DNA of 64,000 nt, from positions 186,001 through 250,000 of the forward strand of contig NZ_CP045144.1 of NCBI RefSeq assembly GCF_009223885.1, in the 5' to 3' direction. The position numbers were made by a program, and so were the translations under genes. Of the stretch, positions 41,542-50,244 are shown one piece after another. The stretch is from Ancylobacter sp. TS-1 (GTDB taxonomy: Bacteria > Pseudomonadota > Alphaproteobacteria > Rhizobiales > Xanthobacteraceae). A model generated the notes under the pieces. The model was given only the letters and a program-made list of their open reading frames with translations, searched no databases and had not been told where the DNA came from. The number at the start of each line of letters is the position of its first letter. Position 1 is the stretch's first letter.

Positions 41542-42328
41542 CGCCGTGCTTCCCCCGCGGCTTCCGTCGATCTCGCCGGTTTCCTTCACCCTGCTGGTCG
41601 TCTTCGGCGCGGTGTTCCTCGCCTCGGTCGGGCAGGTCGCGCCCTCGCCGGAGAAGCTCGCCAACGGCATGCCGCGCATGGCCGAGCTGGTCGGGCGCAT
41701 GCTGCCGCCCAACACCGATCCGGGCTTTCTCCAGCGCATGAGCTGGCGCATCGTGGAGACGCTGCAGATCGCGCTGGTGGGCACGGTCTTCGGCGTGATC
41801 CTCAGCCTGCCGGTGGGCTGGCTGGCAGCGCGGGGCATCTCGCCGCTTGGCGTGTTCCGTCATTTTCCGCGTGCCGTCGTCTCGCTGTTCCGCACCGTGC
41901 CGGACCTCGTCTGGGCGCTGCTCTTCGTCTCCACCCTCGGGCTGGGGGCGGTGGCCGGCACCATGACCATCGTGGTCGACACGATCGGCTTCTGCGGACG
42001 CTTCTTCGCCGAGGCGATGGAGGAGGCCGACAAGAAGCCGCAGGAGGCGCTGCACGCCATCGGCGCCAACCGGGTGACGGTGCTGTGCGGGGCGATCCTG
42101 CCGGACGTGATGCCGACGCTGATCAACTCCTCGCTCTTCGCGCTGGAGAAGGCGGTGCGTTCCTCGGTGGTGCTCGGCCTCGTCGGGGCGGGCGGCATCG
42201 GGCAGGAGCTGAAGGTCGCCTTCGACCTGTTCCAGTACCGCAACGCCTCCGCCATCATCCTCGCCATCTTCGCGATCGTGCTGGTGATGGAACTGCTGAC
42301 CGACCGGCTGCGCGCCAAGTTCCAGTAG
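41534..42328 (+). CDS. phnE: Phosphonate ABC transporter permease
   Basis: A 264-residue permease of the PhnE family: an N-terminal span, then the BPD_transp_1 domain with the EAA loop EEADKKPQEALHAIGANRVT and the family segment LGLVGAGGIGQELKVAFDLFQY near the C-terminus. One permease gene is present, so the channel should be a homodimer. Translational overlap with phnC. No C-P lyase core genes (phnGHIJKL) follow. Confidence 0.94.
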   Translation: MRSAVLPPRLPSISPVSFTLLVVFGAVFLASVGQVAPSPEKLANGMPRMAELVGRMLPPNTDPGFLQRMSWRIVETLQIALVGTVFGVILSLPVGWLAARGISPLGVFRHFPRAVVSLFRTVPDLVWALLFVSTLGLGAVAGTMTIVVDTIGFCGRFFAEAMEEADKKPQEALHAIGANRVTVLCGAILPDVMPTLINSSLFALEKAVRSSVVLGLVGAGGIGQELKVAFDLFQYRNASAIILAIFAIVLVMELLTDRLRAKFQ

Positions 42329-42343
42329 CCGAACGCGGCGCCG

Positions 42344-42392
42344 GGGGAGGCAGGGCCGCCCGGGCAGGGCTGCCATTCGCGTATGCCTCCCC
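42344..42392 (+). terminator. Inverted repeat after phnE
   Basis: GGGGAGGCA and TGCCTCCCC are perfectly complementary with 31 bases between. There is no clear T run; it may serve as an end structure for phnDCE mRNA. Confidence 0.35.
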
Positions 42393-42488
42393 TGTGCATC
42401 CGGGGCGTCGAAACGTGGCGAAAAGCGGCGCCGGATAGCGTAGAAAAGGGGCACACGACATGCCCCACCTGCGCCGAACGCCGCAAGA

Positions 42489-43490
42489 ATGCTTATCGAT
42501 CAATCACATAGGTTCTCCGTTGCGCCGATGATGGACTGGACGGACCGGCATTGCCGGGCGTTCCATCGCGTGCTGTCGCGCCGTGCGCGGCTCTATACGG
42601 AGATGGTGACGGCCAATGCGGTGATCTTCGGCGACCGCGACCGGCTGATCGGCTTCTTGCCCGCCGAGCACCCCGTCGCGGTGCAGCTCGGCGGCTCGGA
42701 CCCGCAGGCGCTGGCGAAAGCGGCGGCGATCTGTGCCGAGCGCGGCTATGACGAGATCAACCTCAATGTCGGCTGCCCCTCCGACCGCGTGCAGGGCGGC
42801 AATTTCGGCGCCTGCCTGATGCGCGATCCCGCGCTGGTGGCCGACTGCGTGGCGGCGATGAAGGCCACCGTCGCCATTCCGGTCACGGTGAAGTGCCGCA
42901 TCGGCGTCGACGAGCAGGACCCGGAAGCCGCGCTCGACGCGCTCGCCGACGCGGTGCTGGCGGCCGGCGCCGACGCGCTGGTCGTCCATGCCCGCAAGGC
43001 GTGGCTGGAAGGTCTCTCCCCCAAGGAGAACCGCGACATTCCCCCGCTCGACTATGACCGCGTGTACCGGCTCAAGGCCCGGCTGCCCGCCGTGCCGGTC
43101 AGCGTCAATGGCGGCATCGGCACGCTGGACGACGTGGCGGCCCATTTGGCCCGCGTCGACGGGGTGATGCTCGGACGCGCCGCCTACCAGCAGCCGGAGC
43201 TGCTGATGCGGGTCGACAGCCTGTTCTTCGGCGAGGCCGATCCGCATGCGGACGCCTTCTCCGCCGTCGCGGCGTTCGAGCCCTATGTGGCGGCGCATCT
43301 TTCCGCCGGCGGGCGGCTGCACGACATCACGCGCCACATGCTCGGCCTGTTCACCGGCCGGCCGGGCGCGCGCGCCTTCCGCCGCCGGCTCGCCATGGAA
43401 GGCGTGAAGGCAGGGGCCGGGCTCGACGTGCTGCGCGCGGCGGTCGACGACGTAAGAAGGGCCGAAGAGCGGCGTTCCATGGTGGCGTGA
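42489..43490 (+). CDS. dusA: tRNA-dihydrouridine(20/20a) synthase DusA
   Basis: A 333-residue flavoenzyme that reduces uridine to dihydrouridine at positions 20/20a of tRNA. Motifs: FSVAPMMDWTDRHCRAFHR at the N-terminus, NLNVGCPSDRVQGGNFGACL with the catalytic Cys, VTVKCRIGVDE, VVHARKAWLEGLSPKENRDI (DusA-specific) and SVNGGIGTLDD. C-terminal helical tRNA-binding domain present. Length is normal. Its TGA overlaps the ATG of the next gene. Confidence 0.96.
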   Translation: MLIDQSHRFSVAPMMDWTDRHCRAFHRVLSRRARLYTEMVTANAVIFGDRDRLIGFLPAEHPVAVQLGGSDPQALAKAAAICAERGYDEINLNVGCPSDRVQGGNFGACLMRDPALVADCVAAMKATVAIPVTVKCRIGVDEQDPEAALDALADAVLAAGADALVVHARKAWLEGLSPKENRDIPPLDYDRVYRLKARLPAVPVSVNGGIGTLDDVAAHLARVDGVMLGRAAYQQPELLMRVDSLFFGEADPHADAFSAVAAFEPYVAAHLSAGGRLHDITRHMLGLFTGRPGARAFRRRLAMEGVKAGAGLDVLRAAVDDVRRAEERRSMVA

Positions 43491-44329
43491 TGTTGCAGTC
43501 GATTCCCCTCGATCATCTGATGTGGCTGGCCGGCGTGCTGCTGGTGGCCGGGCTGGCGACCGGCATTCTTGCCGGGCTGTTCGGCATCGGTGGCGGGGCG
43601 ATCATCGTCCCGGTGCTCTACGAAGTGTTCGGCGCGATCGGGGTCGACGATTCCGAGCGCATGCACCTGTCGGTCGGCACCGCGCTCGCCATCATCGTGC
43701 CGACGGCGCTGCGCTCCTTCATGGCGCACCGGCGGCGGACCAAGGTCGACAACAGCGTGCTGCGGCAATGGGCGATCCCTGTCGTGGCCGGCGTGGTCGT
43801 CGGCTCGGGGCTGGCGGCGATCTCGCCGGACGTGGTGCTCAAGATCGCCTTCGTGGCGTTCGCGACGCTGATGTCGACCAAGCTGCTGTTCGGCCGCGAC
43901 TCGTGGAATGTGGCCGACCATCTGCCCGGCCGCCTCGCCATGACGCTCTACGGCTTCGGCATCGGGGCCTCGGCGCCGCTGATCGGGATTTCGGGCGGGG
44001 GCATCGCCACCGTGGTGCTGACGCTCTACCGGGTGCCGATCCACACCGCCATCGCCACCTCGGCCGGGCTCGGCGCGCTGATCGCGGTGCCGGGCACCAT
44101 CGGCTACATCATCAGCGGCATTCCCCATCTCGACGCGCTGCCGCCGCTCTCGCTCGGCTATGTCTCGCTGCCGGGGCTGGTGCTGGTCGGCGGCATCGCG
44201 ACGCTGGCGGCGCCCTTCGGCGCGCGGCTGGCGCACGGCTTCAGCAAGCGCCAGCTCGAGGTCGGGTTCGGTCTCTATCTGCTGATCGTCGGGCTGCGCT
44301 TCGTCGTGGCGCTGGTCGCTGACTTCTAG
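43490..44329 (+). CDS. Sulfite exporter TauE/SafE family membrane protein
   Basis: A 279-residue membrane protein of the TauE/SafE (DUF81) family with about eight spans. The two family glycine motifs are visible: AGLFGIGGGAIIVPVLYEVF near residue 25 and GISGGGIATVVLTLYRVP in the second half. Members export sulfite, sulfoacetate or other organic anions. ATG overlaps the dusA stop by one base (TGATG). A GTG one codon earlier is possible. A short inverted repeat follows the stop. Confidence 0.9.
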   Translation: MLQSIPLDHLMWLAGVLLVAGLATGILAGLFGIGGGAIIVPVLYEVFGAIGVDDSERMHLSVGTALAIIVPTALRSFMAHRRRTKVDNSVLRQWAIPVVAGVVVGSGLAAISPDVVLKIAFVAFATLMSTKLLFGRDSWNVADHLPGRLAMTLYGFGIGASAPLIGISGGGIATVVLTLYRVPIHTAIATSAGLGALIAVPGTIGYIISGIPHLDALPPLSLGYVSLPGLVLVGGIATLAAPFGARLAHGFSKRQLEVGFGLYLLIVGLRFVVALVADF

Positions 44330-44350
44330 GCACCGGCCCGCCGCGCCGGT

Positions 44351-45079
44351 TTACGGCTCGCCGACCTTGGCGCGCATCACCAGCTTCTCGCCGCGAATCT
44401 CGAAGCTGGCGAGGCGCGAGAGGAAGCTCATGCCGAGCAGGCTGTGCTTGAGCGTGCCCGGGCTGGCGATGAGCGCGGGCACCGCCCGCTCGGCGATGGA
44501 GCCGGCGATCTCGATGCGCTCCAGCACCACGGCGGCGGCACGCCCGCGCCCGTTGGCGGTGTCGATCGGGATGTCGTAGCGCAGGAACTCGATCGGCAGG
44601 CCGACCGCGACGGCATCCTCGGGCGTCAGCACGACGCTGGAGGCGCCAGTGTCGACCAGCATGGGAATGCGCGTGCCGTTGATCTCCACCTGCACGTTGA
44701 AGTCGCCGTCACGGGCGCGTGCGACCTCGACCGCCGGCTGGCCGTCCTGCGCCAGCGGCACCGCATAGCCGGGCGCAAGCTCCGCCAGCACGCGATAGGC
44801 GACGCTGTGCAGTTCGAAGCGGTAGGTGTAGCCGACCGCGAGCACGGCGAAGATCACCAGCCACAGGGCGGCCGCGCGCAGCGCCTCGCCAATGCGGCCG
44901 GTGAAGGTGGCGCCGAGGGCGGCGGCGACCACGAGGCCGATGGCGACATAGGAAACGAGCTGCGCGATCTCGCCGGCGCCGAGGCCGCCGACGCTGCCGG
45001 TGCGCGTGGCCCAGAAGATCAGCCCGATGCCGCCGGCCAGACCCAGCACCACGATCCACATGAGACGGTCGGCGTTCAT
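44351..45079 (-). CDS. Membrane-anchored retropepsin-like aspartic protease (TIGR02281 type)
   Basis: A 242-residue protein with three N-terminal hydrophobic spans (about residues 5-23, 39-57, 70-86) and a C-terminal clan AA aspartic protease domain: the catalytic motif MLVDTGASSVVL places Asp143 in DTGAS, and HSLLGMSFLSRLASFEIRGE is the conserved second-half block. Such proteins work as dimers on the periplasmic face; targets are unknown. It overlaps the DUF1289 gene upstream by four bases. Confidence 0.9.
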   Translation of the reverse strand: MNADRLMWIVVLGLAGGIGLIFWATRTGSVGGLGAGEIAQLVSYVAIGLVVAAALGATFTGRIGEALRAAALWLVIFAVLAVGYTYRFELHSVAYRVLAELAPGYAVPLAQDGQPAVEVARARDGDFNVQVEINGTRIPMLVDTGASSVVLTPEDAVAVGLPIEFLRYDIPIDTANGRGRAAAVVLERIEIAGSIAERAVPALIASPGTLKHSLLGMSFLSRLASFEIRGEKLVMRAKVGEP

Positions 45080-45255
45080 CGCGCGGCCTCCCTCGCGGCG
45101 CGGGGCAGCCGCACCATCACCGCCCGGCGCTGCGCCTCGCTCATGGTGCTCCAGGCGCCGATCTCCTCGATCGTGCGGCCGCAGCCAAGGCAGGTCCGTC
45201 CGCTCGCATCCAGCGTGCAGATGGAAACGCAGGGTGTGGAAAGGGTGACTGGCAT
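45076..45255 (-). CDS. DUF1289 domain-containing small protein
   Basis: A 59-residue protein with the four-Cys DUF1289 motif: CVSIC (Cys9 and Cys13) and CLGC (Cys22 and Cys25), followed by GRTIEEIGAWSTMSEAQRR. A zinc-ribbon-like or Fe-S role is likely but unproved. ATG at 45255 was chosen; a GTG at 45273 overlaps the cobS stop (GTGA) and would add six residues. It lies between cobS and the protease gene in one operon. Confidence 0.82.
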   Translation of the reverse strand: MPVTLSTPCVSICTLDASGRTCLGCGRTIEEIGAWSTMSEAQRRAVMVRLPRAAREAAR

Positions 45256-45269
45256 CGGAATCGGTACGC

Positions 45270-46058
45270 TCACGGCAGTCGCGTGAAGATAAGCAGACCG
45301 ATCAGGAAGGCAATCTCGACCAGAAGGGTCGCGGCTCCGGCGACGTCTCCCGTCTGCCCGCCGAATTGGGCGCGCGCAAGGCGGACCACCAGCAGGAAGG
45401 CGACGAGCCCGAAAAGCCCCCCGCCGACGAGGCCGATGAGGCCGATGAGGGGGACGATGAGGCCGGTGGCGATCACGAGAGCCATGCCCAGCGCGCGCCG
45501 CCGGCTCCCCACCCCCGGCACCCCCGCACTGCGGGCGAGACCGTCCGCCCGGGCGAAGGGGAGGGCGGCCAGCATCCACAGGCCGGCGAGGCGGGAGACG
45601 CCGACCGCCGCGACCAGACCGGCGGCGGCCGCGGCGGGGCCGGACGCGAGCAGCGCCTCCAGCGCGCCGATGCGCAGCGCGAAGGCGAGAATGAGCGCGC
45701 AGACGCCATAGCTGCCGACGCGGCTGTCCTTCATGATCTCCAGCCGCCGCTCGACGGTCCAGCCGCCCAGCGCGTCGGCGACGTCGGCGAGGCCGTCCTC
45801 GTGCAGCGCGCCGGTGATCGCCACCAGCACGCCCACCGCCAGCGTGGCGGCGAGGAAGCCGCCAAGGCCGATCCCGTGGGCGACGACCAGCACCGCCGCG
45901 CCGATCAGCCCCAGCACCGCCCCGGCCAGCGGCAGGGCCGGCCCGAGCCGGTCGAGGTCCGGCGGGCCGTCCGCCGCCGGCTCGGCGGGCAGGCGCACGG
46001 GCAGGCGCGAGAGGAAGCGCAGCGCCGCCGGAACATCGGAAAGCACGGACCAGGGCAT
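45270..46058 (-). CDS. cobS: Adenosylcobinamide-GDP ribazoletransferase (cobalamin synthase)
   Basis: A 262-residue membrane protein that joins adenosylcobinamide-GDP with alpha-ribazole to form cobalamin, the last assembly step. Family hallmarks: RFLSRLPV at the N-terminus, [18 protein letters not shown] (metal-binding acidic motif), [15 protein letters not shown], and the C-terminal [22 protein letters not shown]. About six to seven spans. It follows bluB by 22 bp. Confidence 0.95.
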   Translation of the reverse strand: MPWSVLSDVPAALRFLSRLPVRLPAEPAADGPPDLDRLGPALPLAGAVLGLIGAAVLVVAHGIGLGGFLAATLAVGVLVAITGALHEDGLADVADALGGWTVERRLEIMKDSRVGSYGVCALILAFALRIGALEALLASGPAAAAAGLVAAVGVSRLAGLWMLAALPFARADGLARSAGVPGVGSRRRALGMALVIATGLIVPLIGLIGLVGGGLFGLVAFLLVVRLARAQFGGQTGDVAGAATLLVEIAFLIGLLIFTRLP

Positions 46059-46080
46059 GGCGGCGCGTCGTGTCCTTTTC

Positions 46081-46758
46081 TTACCGTTCGAGGATGAAGT
46101 CGGCGGGCGGGCGGCGATGCTCCCAGCCGGCGCGCTCCAGTTCGGGAGTGTCCGAGGGCTCGGCGGGATAGCCTATGCACAGATGGCCGACCAGCCGCCA
46201 GCCTTGCGGCAGGTCGAGCGCGCGGGCGACCGCCTGCGCGTCGAGGATCGACACCCAACCCACCCCGATGCCGCGCGCGGCGGCGGCGAGCCATAGGGTG
46301 TGGATGGCCAGCACGGCGGAATAGGCCAGCGTCTCCGGCATGGTGGCGCGGCCGAGTCCGTGGCCGGCCTCCGGGTCGGGATCGACGAAGACGGCGAGCT
46401 GCTCGGGCGCGTCGTCGAGTCCGGCGAGCTTGAGCCGCGCATAAAGGCCCGCGCGCGCCTCCGGCTGGAGCGCCAGCGCCTCGGCGTTGCAGGCCTCGAA
46501 GATGGCCCGGATCGCGGCGCGGCGGGCGGGGTCGCGCACCCGCACCAGCCGCCAGGGCTGGCTGAGGCCGACGCTCGGCGCCCGGCTCATGCCGGCCAGC
46601 AGGCCCGCATATTCGGCGTCGTCGAGCGGGCGGGTGTCGAAGCGGCGCACGTCGCGGCGCCAGGCGAACAGCGCGTCGAGCCCGGCGCGGAACCGCGCGT
46701 CGAAGGCCGGCGGGGCGGGCGCGGGCAGGGTCTCGACGGTCGCCGGATCGGTAGCCAT
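46081..46758 (-). CDS. bluB: 5,6-Dimethylbenzimidazole synthase BluB
   Basis: A 225-residue nitroreductase-fold enzyme that splits reduced FMN with oxygen to make the lower ligand of vitamin B12. Evidence: [15 protein letters not shown] (FMN binding), [18 protein letters not shown] (BluB-specific SVGLSQPWR), the Asp-rich [12 protein letters not shown], and [13 protein letters not shown]. The Met at 46758 follows GGGGGA; a Met seven codons upstream is the alternative. Encoded with cobS and divergent from cobT. Confidence 0.95.
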   Translation of the reverse strand: MATDPATVETLPAPAPPAFDARFRAGLDALFAWRRDVRRFDTRPLDDAEYAGLLAGMSRAPSVGLSQPWRLVRVRDPARRAAIRAIFEACNAEALALQPEARAGLYARLKLAGLDDAPEQLAVFVDPDPEAGHGLGRATMPETLAYSAVLAIHTLWLAAAARGIGVGWVSILDAQAVARALDLPQGWRLVGHLCIGYPAEPSDTPELERAGWEHRRPPADFILER

Positions 46759-46881
46759 GCATCCCCCGGGGCGCGCCATCGGGAATTAGGGGGTTGCGCG
46801 CCTGTTCGCATGGGTCTACCCCGCCGCCGCGCCCGGCGCGACGGTTTCGACGCGCGGCGAACCTCAGGGACGGGATATTCC

Positions 46882-47904
46882 ATGCTGCGCTCCGCCACCG
46901 GCCTGCCCTTCGACGACATCCGCAACCTCGTCGCCCAGATGCCCGGCCCGGACGCGGCGGCCCGTGACGCGGCCGCCGAGCGCCAGAGCCAGCTCGTCAA
47001 GCCGCCGGGCGCGCTCGGCCGGCTGGAGGAGATCGCCATCCACATCGCCGGCTGGCAGGGGCGCGAGATTCCCCAGGTCAACCGGCCGACGGTGGCCGTC
47101 TTCGCCGCGACCCACGGCGTCGCCGCGCGCGGCGTCTCGCCCTATCCGCCGGAAGTGACGAAGCAGATGGTCGCCACCTTCACCGCCGGAAAAGCGGCGG
47201 TGAACCAGATCTGCGGCGTGTTCGGCGCCGGGCTGCGGGTGTTCGACCTCGCGCTCGACCTGCCGACGCCGGATATCGTGGAGGAGGACGCGCTCACCGA
47301 GGCCGAATGCGCTGCCACCATGGCCTTCGGCATGGAGGCGCTGGCCGGCGAGCCGGACCTGCTGTGCCTCGGCGAAATGGGCATCGGCAACACCACGGTC
47401 GCCGCCGCCATCTTCCACGGCCTCTATGGCGGCACGGCGGAGGAATGGGTCGGCCCCGGCACCGGGGCGACCGGCGAGGTACTCGCGCGCAAGATCGAGG
47501 CGGTGTGGGCGGCGGTGGCGCGCGCGAAAGACCATCTCGACGACCCGCTGGAAGTGCTGCGCAAGCTCGGCGGGCGCGAGGTGGCGGCGATGGCCGGCGC
47601 CATCCTCGCCGCGCGGCTTCAGCGCGTGCCGGTGGTGCTGGACGGCTATGTCGTCACCGCCGCCGCCGCCGTGCTGAAGGCGCTGGACCCGGCCGCGCTC
47701 GACCATTGCCTCGCCGGCCATGTCTCGGCCGAGCCGGCCCACCGCGCGGTGCTGGAGCGGCTGGGACTGCACCCGATCCTCGACCTCGGCATGCGGCTCG
47801 GCGAAGGCTCGGGCGCGGCGCTCTCCATCGGCGTCATCAAGTCGGCGCTGGCCTGCCATGCCGGCATGGCGACCTTCGCCGAAGCGGGCGTCGCGGACGC
47901 GTGA
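46882..47904 (+). CDS. cobT: Nicotinate-nucleotide--dimethylbenzimidazole phosphoribosyltransferase
   Basis: A 340-residue enzyme that activates dimethylbenzimidazole to alpha-ribazole phosphate. Motifs: KPPGALGRLEEIAIHIAGWQ at the N-terminus, VFAATHGVAARGVSPYPPEV, LCLGEMGIGNTTVAAAIF, VGPGTG and the C-terminal LGMRLGEGSGAALSIGVIK, where the Glu of GEGSGA is the catalytic base in the family. With BluB and CobS it completes lower-ligand attachment. No cobalamin riboswitch was seen in the 123-bp divergent gap with bluB. Confidence 0.96.
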   Translation: MLRSATGLPFDDIRNLVAQMPGPDAAARDAAAERQSQLVKPPGALGRLEEIAIHIAGWQGREIPQVNRPTVAVFAATHGVAARGVSPYPPEVTKQMVATFTAGKAAVNQICGVFGAGLRVFDLALDLPTPDIVEEDALTEAECAATMAFGMEALAGEPDLLCLGEMGIGNTTVAAAIFHGLYGGTAEEWVGPGTGATGEVLARKIEAVWAAVARAKDHLDDPLEVLRKLGGREVAAMAGAILAARLQRVPVVLDGYVVTAAAAVLKALDPAALDHCLAGHVSAEPAHRAVLERLGLHPILDLGMRLGEGSGAALSIGVIKSALACHAGMATFAEAGVADA

Positions 47905-47930
47905 GGGTAACATCGCGGCATGGATTTGCC

Positions 47931-48018
47931 GTCATCCCGGACGGCCACAGGCCGATCCGGGATCGCGACGAGAGTGGGGAGCGATCCCGGCTCTGCGCTA
48001 CGCTTCGGCCGGGATGAC
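47931..48018. repeat. Palindromic intergenic repeat, copy C (88 bp)
   Basis: Begins GTCATCCCGG and ends CCGGGATGAC, with inner GATCCGGGATCG and GCGATCCCGG words. It shares orientation and most internal sequence with copy G and is the inverse of copy F. Lies between cobT and the nuclease gene. Confidence 0.7.
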
Positions 48019-48045
48019 AATCCGGGGAGGGGTGAGGGCAACCCA

Positions 48046-48564
48046 ATGAGGCACAATCGCCCACCGCGTGGCTGGCGGCCGAGCACGCTCGGCTCGGTGC
48101 TCGTCGCGCTGGCGCTGGTCGCCCTCGCGCTGGTCGCGGAACGTTTCGTGCCGGCGCTGACCGGCGCGGTGCGGGTGGCGGACGGCGACAGCCTTGAGGT
48201 CGGCGGCGAGCGGGTGCGGCTCGACGGCATCGACGCGCCGGAACTGCATCAGAGCTGCGGCGAGGGGGCCAAGGCGTGGCCCTGCGGGGAGCGGGCGCGG
48301 GCGGCGCTGGAGGCGTTGGTCGCGCGCGGAACGGTGAGCTGCCGTCCCGTGGACGAGGACCGCTACAGCCGCGCGGTCTCGGTGTGCACGGTGGACGGCG
48401 CGGATATCGGCGCCCGTCTGGTCGAGCAGGGCTGGGCGGTGGCGCTGGGCCTCGCCTACCGCGCCGAGGAGCGGGACGCCCGGGCGGCGAAGCGCGGCAT
48501 CTGGAGCGGGCCCTTCGAGCGGCCGGCCGACTGGCGGGCGGCGCATCCGCGTCCGGTGGAGTGA
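48046..48564 (+). CDS. Thermonuclease (SNase-like) family protein
   Basis: A 172-residue staphylococcal-nuclease-fold protein with an N-terminal membrane anchor or uncleaved signal (about residues 15-33). Active-site segments: VADGDSLEV (Ca-binding Asp), RLDGIDAPEL (Arg and Glu) and DRYSRAVSV (second Arg), in normal spacing. Probably anchored in the periplasm. The gene is flanked by repeat copies C and D. Confidence 0.87.
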   Translation: MRHNRPPRGWRPSTLGSVLVALALVALALVAERFVPALTGAVRVADGDSLEVGGERVRLDGIDAPELHQSCGEGAKAWPCGERARAALEALVARGTVSCRPVDEDRYSRAVSVCTVDGADIGARLVEQGWAVALGLAYRAEERDARAAKRGIWSGPFERPADWRAAHPRPVE

Positions 48565-48588
48565 AGCCGGCCTTTGCACGGGGGAGCC

Positions 48589-48686
48589 GTCATCCCCGGG
48601 CTCGGCCCGGGGATCCACGACTTTGCACGGCTTCTGCGAATGCGACGACGGCAGGCGTGGATGGCCGGGCCAAGCCCGGCCATGAC
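48589..48686. repeat. Palindromic intergenic repeat, copy D (double hairpin)
   Basis: Starts GTCATCCCCGGGCTCGG and shares its first 31 bases with copy B; ends in the hairpin TGGCCGGGCCAAGCCCGGCCA followed by TGAC. It lies between the nuclease and UDG-like genes. Confidence 0.65.
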
Positions 48687-48748
48687 GGTGCATGGGGATT
48701 GCGACCCTTCGGGATGACGAACGGTCCCATCGCTCCTATCTAAACCCC

Positions 48749-49423
48749 ATGCCGCCTGCCGAAACCCTCGACGCCGTTCTTGCCGCCATCCGCGCCTGCC
48801 GCGCCTGCGTGGAGCATCCGCGCGGCGCGCCGCTGCCGCATGCGCCGCGCCCGGTGCTGCATGTCGGGCCGGCCTCGCGCCTGCTGATCGCCGGGCAGGC
48901 GCCGGGAACGAAGGTGCATGCGAGCGGCATCTCCTTCGACGACGCCTCGGGCGAGCGGCTGAGGCACTGGCTCGGCATCGACCGGGCGACCTTCTATGAC
49001 GAGACGCGGGTCGCGGTGGCGGCGATGGGCTTCTGCTTTCCCGGGCAGGACGCCAAGGGCGGCGACCTGCCGCCGCGCCGGGAATGCGCGGGCCTGTGGC
49101 ACGACCGGCTGTTCGCGGCGCGCGCGCCCTTCGATCTGGTGGTGGCGGTGGGGGCGGCCTCGCAGGCCTATCACCTGAAACGGCTCGGGCTGGAACGCTT
49201 CGCCGGCGGCGGGCTGACCGGGCGGGTGGCGCGCTGGCGCGAGATCTGGGAGGCGCGGCAGGCCCCGCGCCTGGTGCCGCTGCCGCACCCCTCCTGGCGC
49301 AACACCGGCTGGCTGAAGAAGCATCCGTGGTTCGAGGCCGAGCTGGTGCCGGTGCTGCGGGCCGAGGTGGCGCGGCTGCTGGGGCCGTCCCTCATGCCCG
49401 GGCTTGACCCGGGCACCCAGTGA
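48749..49423 (+). CDS. Uracil-DNA glycosylase family protein (family 4-like, with Fe-S cysteines)
   Basis: A 224-residue protein of the uracil-DNA glycosylase superfamily. Four Cys fit the 4Fe-4S pattern of family 4 enzymes: Cys17 and Cys20 (CRAC), and Cys96 and Cys113 with 16 residues between. LLIAGQAPGTKVHASGISF resembles the catalytic GEAPG region, though Glu is replaced by Gln and the Asp-containing loop differs, and PLPHPSWRN holds the HPS motif. The last ten residues or so (MPGLDPGTQ) are encoded by a palindromic repeat (copy E). DNA repair role inferred. Confidence 0.8.
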   Translation: MPPAETLDAVLAAIRACRACVEHPRGAPLPHAPRPVLHVGPASRLLIAGQAPGTKVHASGISFDDASGERLRHWLGIDRATFYDETRVAVAAMGFCFPGQDAKGGDLPPRRECAGLWHDRLFAARAPFDLVVAVGAASQAYHLKRLGLERFAGGGLTGRVARWREIWEARQAPRLVPLPHPSWRNTGWLKKHPWFEAELVPVLRAEVARLLGPSLMPGLDPGTQ

Positions 49424-49470
49424 CCGGGCGCGCCAGTCCCCTGGGTCCGCGGGTCAAGCCCGCGGATGAG
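49391..49470. repeat. Palindromic intergenic repeat, copy E, overlapping the UDG-like 3' end
   Basis: CTCATGCCCGGGCTTGACCC opens a hairpin (GCCCGGG/CCCGGGC) and a second one, TCCGCGGGTCAAGCCCGCGGA, ends with TGAG. It is a variant of copies B and D. Its left 33 bases lie inside the UDG-like coding frame. Confidence 0.6.
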
Positions 49471-49494
49471 GGAGGGTGAGTGCAGCGACTTGGT

Positions 49495-50244
49495 CTACCG
49501 CGACAGCAGCAAATGCCGGTTCAGCCGGCGCTCCAGCACGTCCCAGACCCGGCGCACGATCTCCACCATGAGCAGGTACAGCACCGCCGCCCAGAGATAG
49601 ACCTCCATGTCGTAGGAGCGCGAGAAGGCCAGCCGCGTGACGCCCATCAGGTCGTAGACCGTGATCACCGAGGCGATGGCGCTGGCCTTGATCATCAGCA
49701 CCAGCTCGTTGCCGAGCGGGCGCAGGCCGACGGCGATGGCCTGCGGCAGGATCACCTTGCGATAGGCGGTGATGCGCGACAGGCCGAGCGCCTGCGCCGC
49801 CTCCATCTGCCCGGCCGGCAGGGTCTGGATGCCGCCGCGCAGGATCTCCGACTGGTAGGCGGCGGTGTTCAGCGTGAAGGTGAACACCGCGCAGTTGAAG
49901 GCGTCGCGGAAGAACCACCACAGGCCGATATCGGTGAGCGGCTCGCGGAACTGGCCGGCGCCGTAATAGACGAGGAAGGTCTGCGCCAAGAGCGGCGTGC
50001 CGCGGAAGAAATAGGAATAGGTGAAGGAGGCGCGGGCGAGATACTTGCCGCCCTCCACCCGCGCCACCGCCAGCGGCAGGGCCAGCACCGAGCCGAGGAA
50101 GGTCGACAGGCCGACGAGCGACAGCGTGATCCACACGCCGCCGAGGAAGCGCAGGCCGTAGCGCTCCATCAGGTCGACGTTGAGGCCGATATGGCCCATC
50201 ACCGAGAGGAAGCCGTCGCCGATAGCGTGCAGCAGCGTTTCCAT
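49495..50244 (-). CDS. Polar amino acid/opine ABC transporter permease (HisM/OccM type)
   Basis: A 249-residue permease of the HEQRO type for polar amino acids. Hallmarks: GVWITLSLVGLSTFLGSVLA, YSYFFRGTPLLAQTFLVYYG, TAAYQSEILRGGIQTLPAGQ and the EAA loop AAQALGLSRITAYRKVILPQA. It pairs with the upstream permease; start ATG overlaps that gene's stop (TGATG). No ATPase gene follows. Confidence 0.93.
   Translation of the reverse strand: METLLHAIGDGFLSVMGHIGLNVDLMERYGLRFLGGVWITLSLVGLSTFLGSVLALPLAVARVEGGKYLARASFTYSYFFRGTPLLAQTFLVYYGAGQFREPLTDIGLWWFFRDAFNCAVFTFTLNTAAYQSEILRGGIQTLPAGQMEAAQALGLSRITAYRKVILPQAIAVGLRPLGNELVLMIKASAIASVITVYDLMGVTRLAFSRSYDMEVYLWAAVLYLLMVEIVRRVWDVLERRLNRHLLLSR

Noticed and set aside
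46759..46881. Possible cobalamin riboswitch between bluB and cobT
   Set aside because: The 123-bp gap is too short for two leaders and no B12-box-like core was visible.
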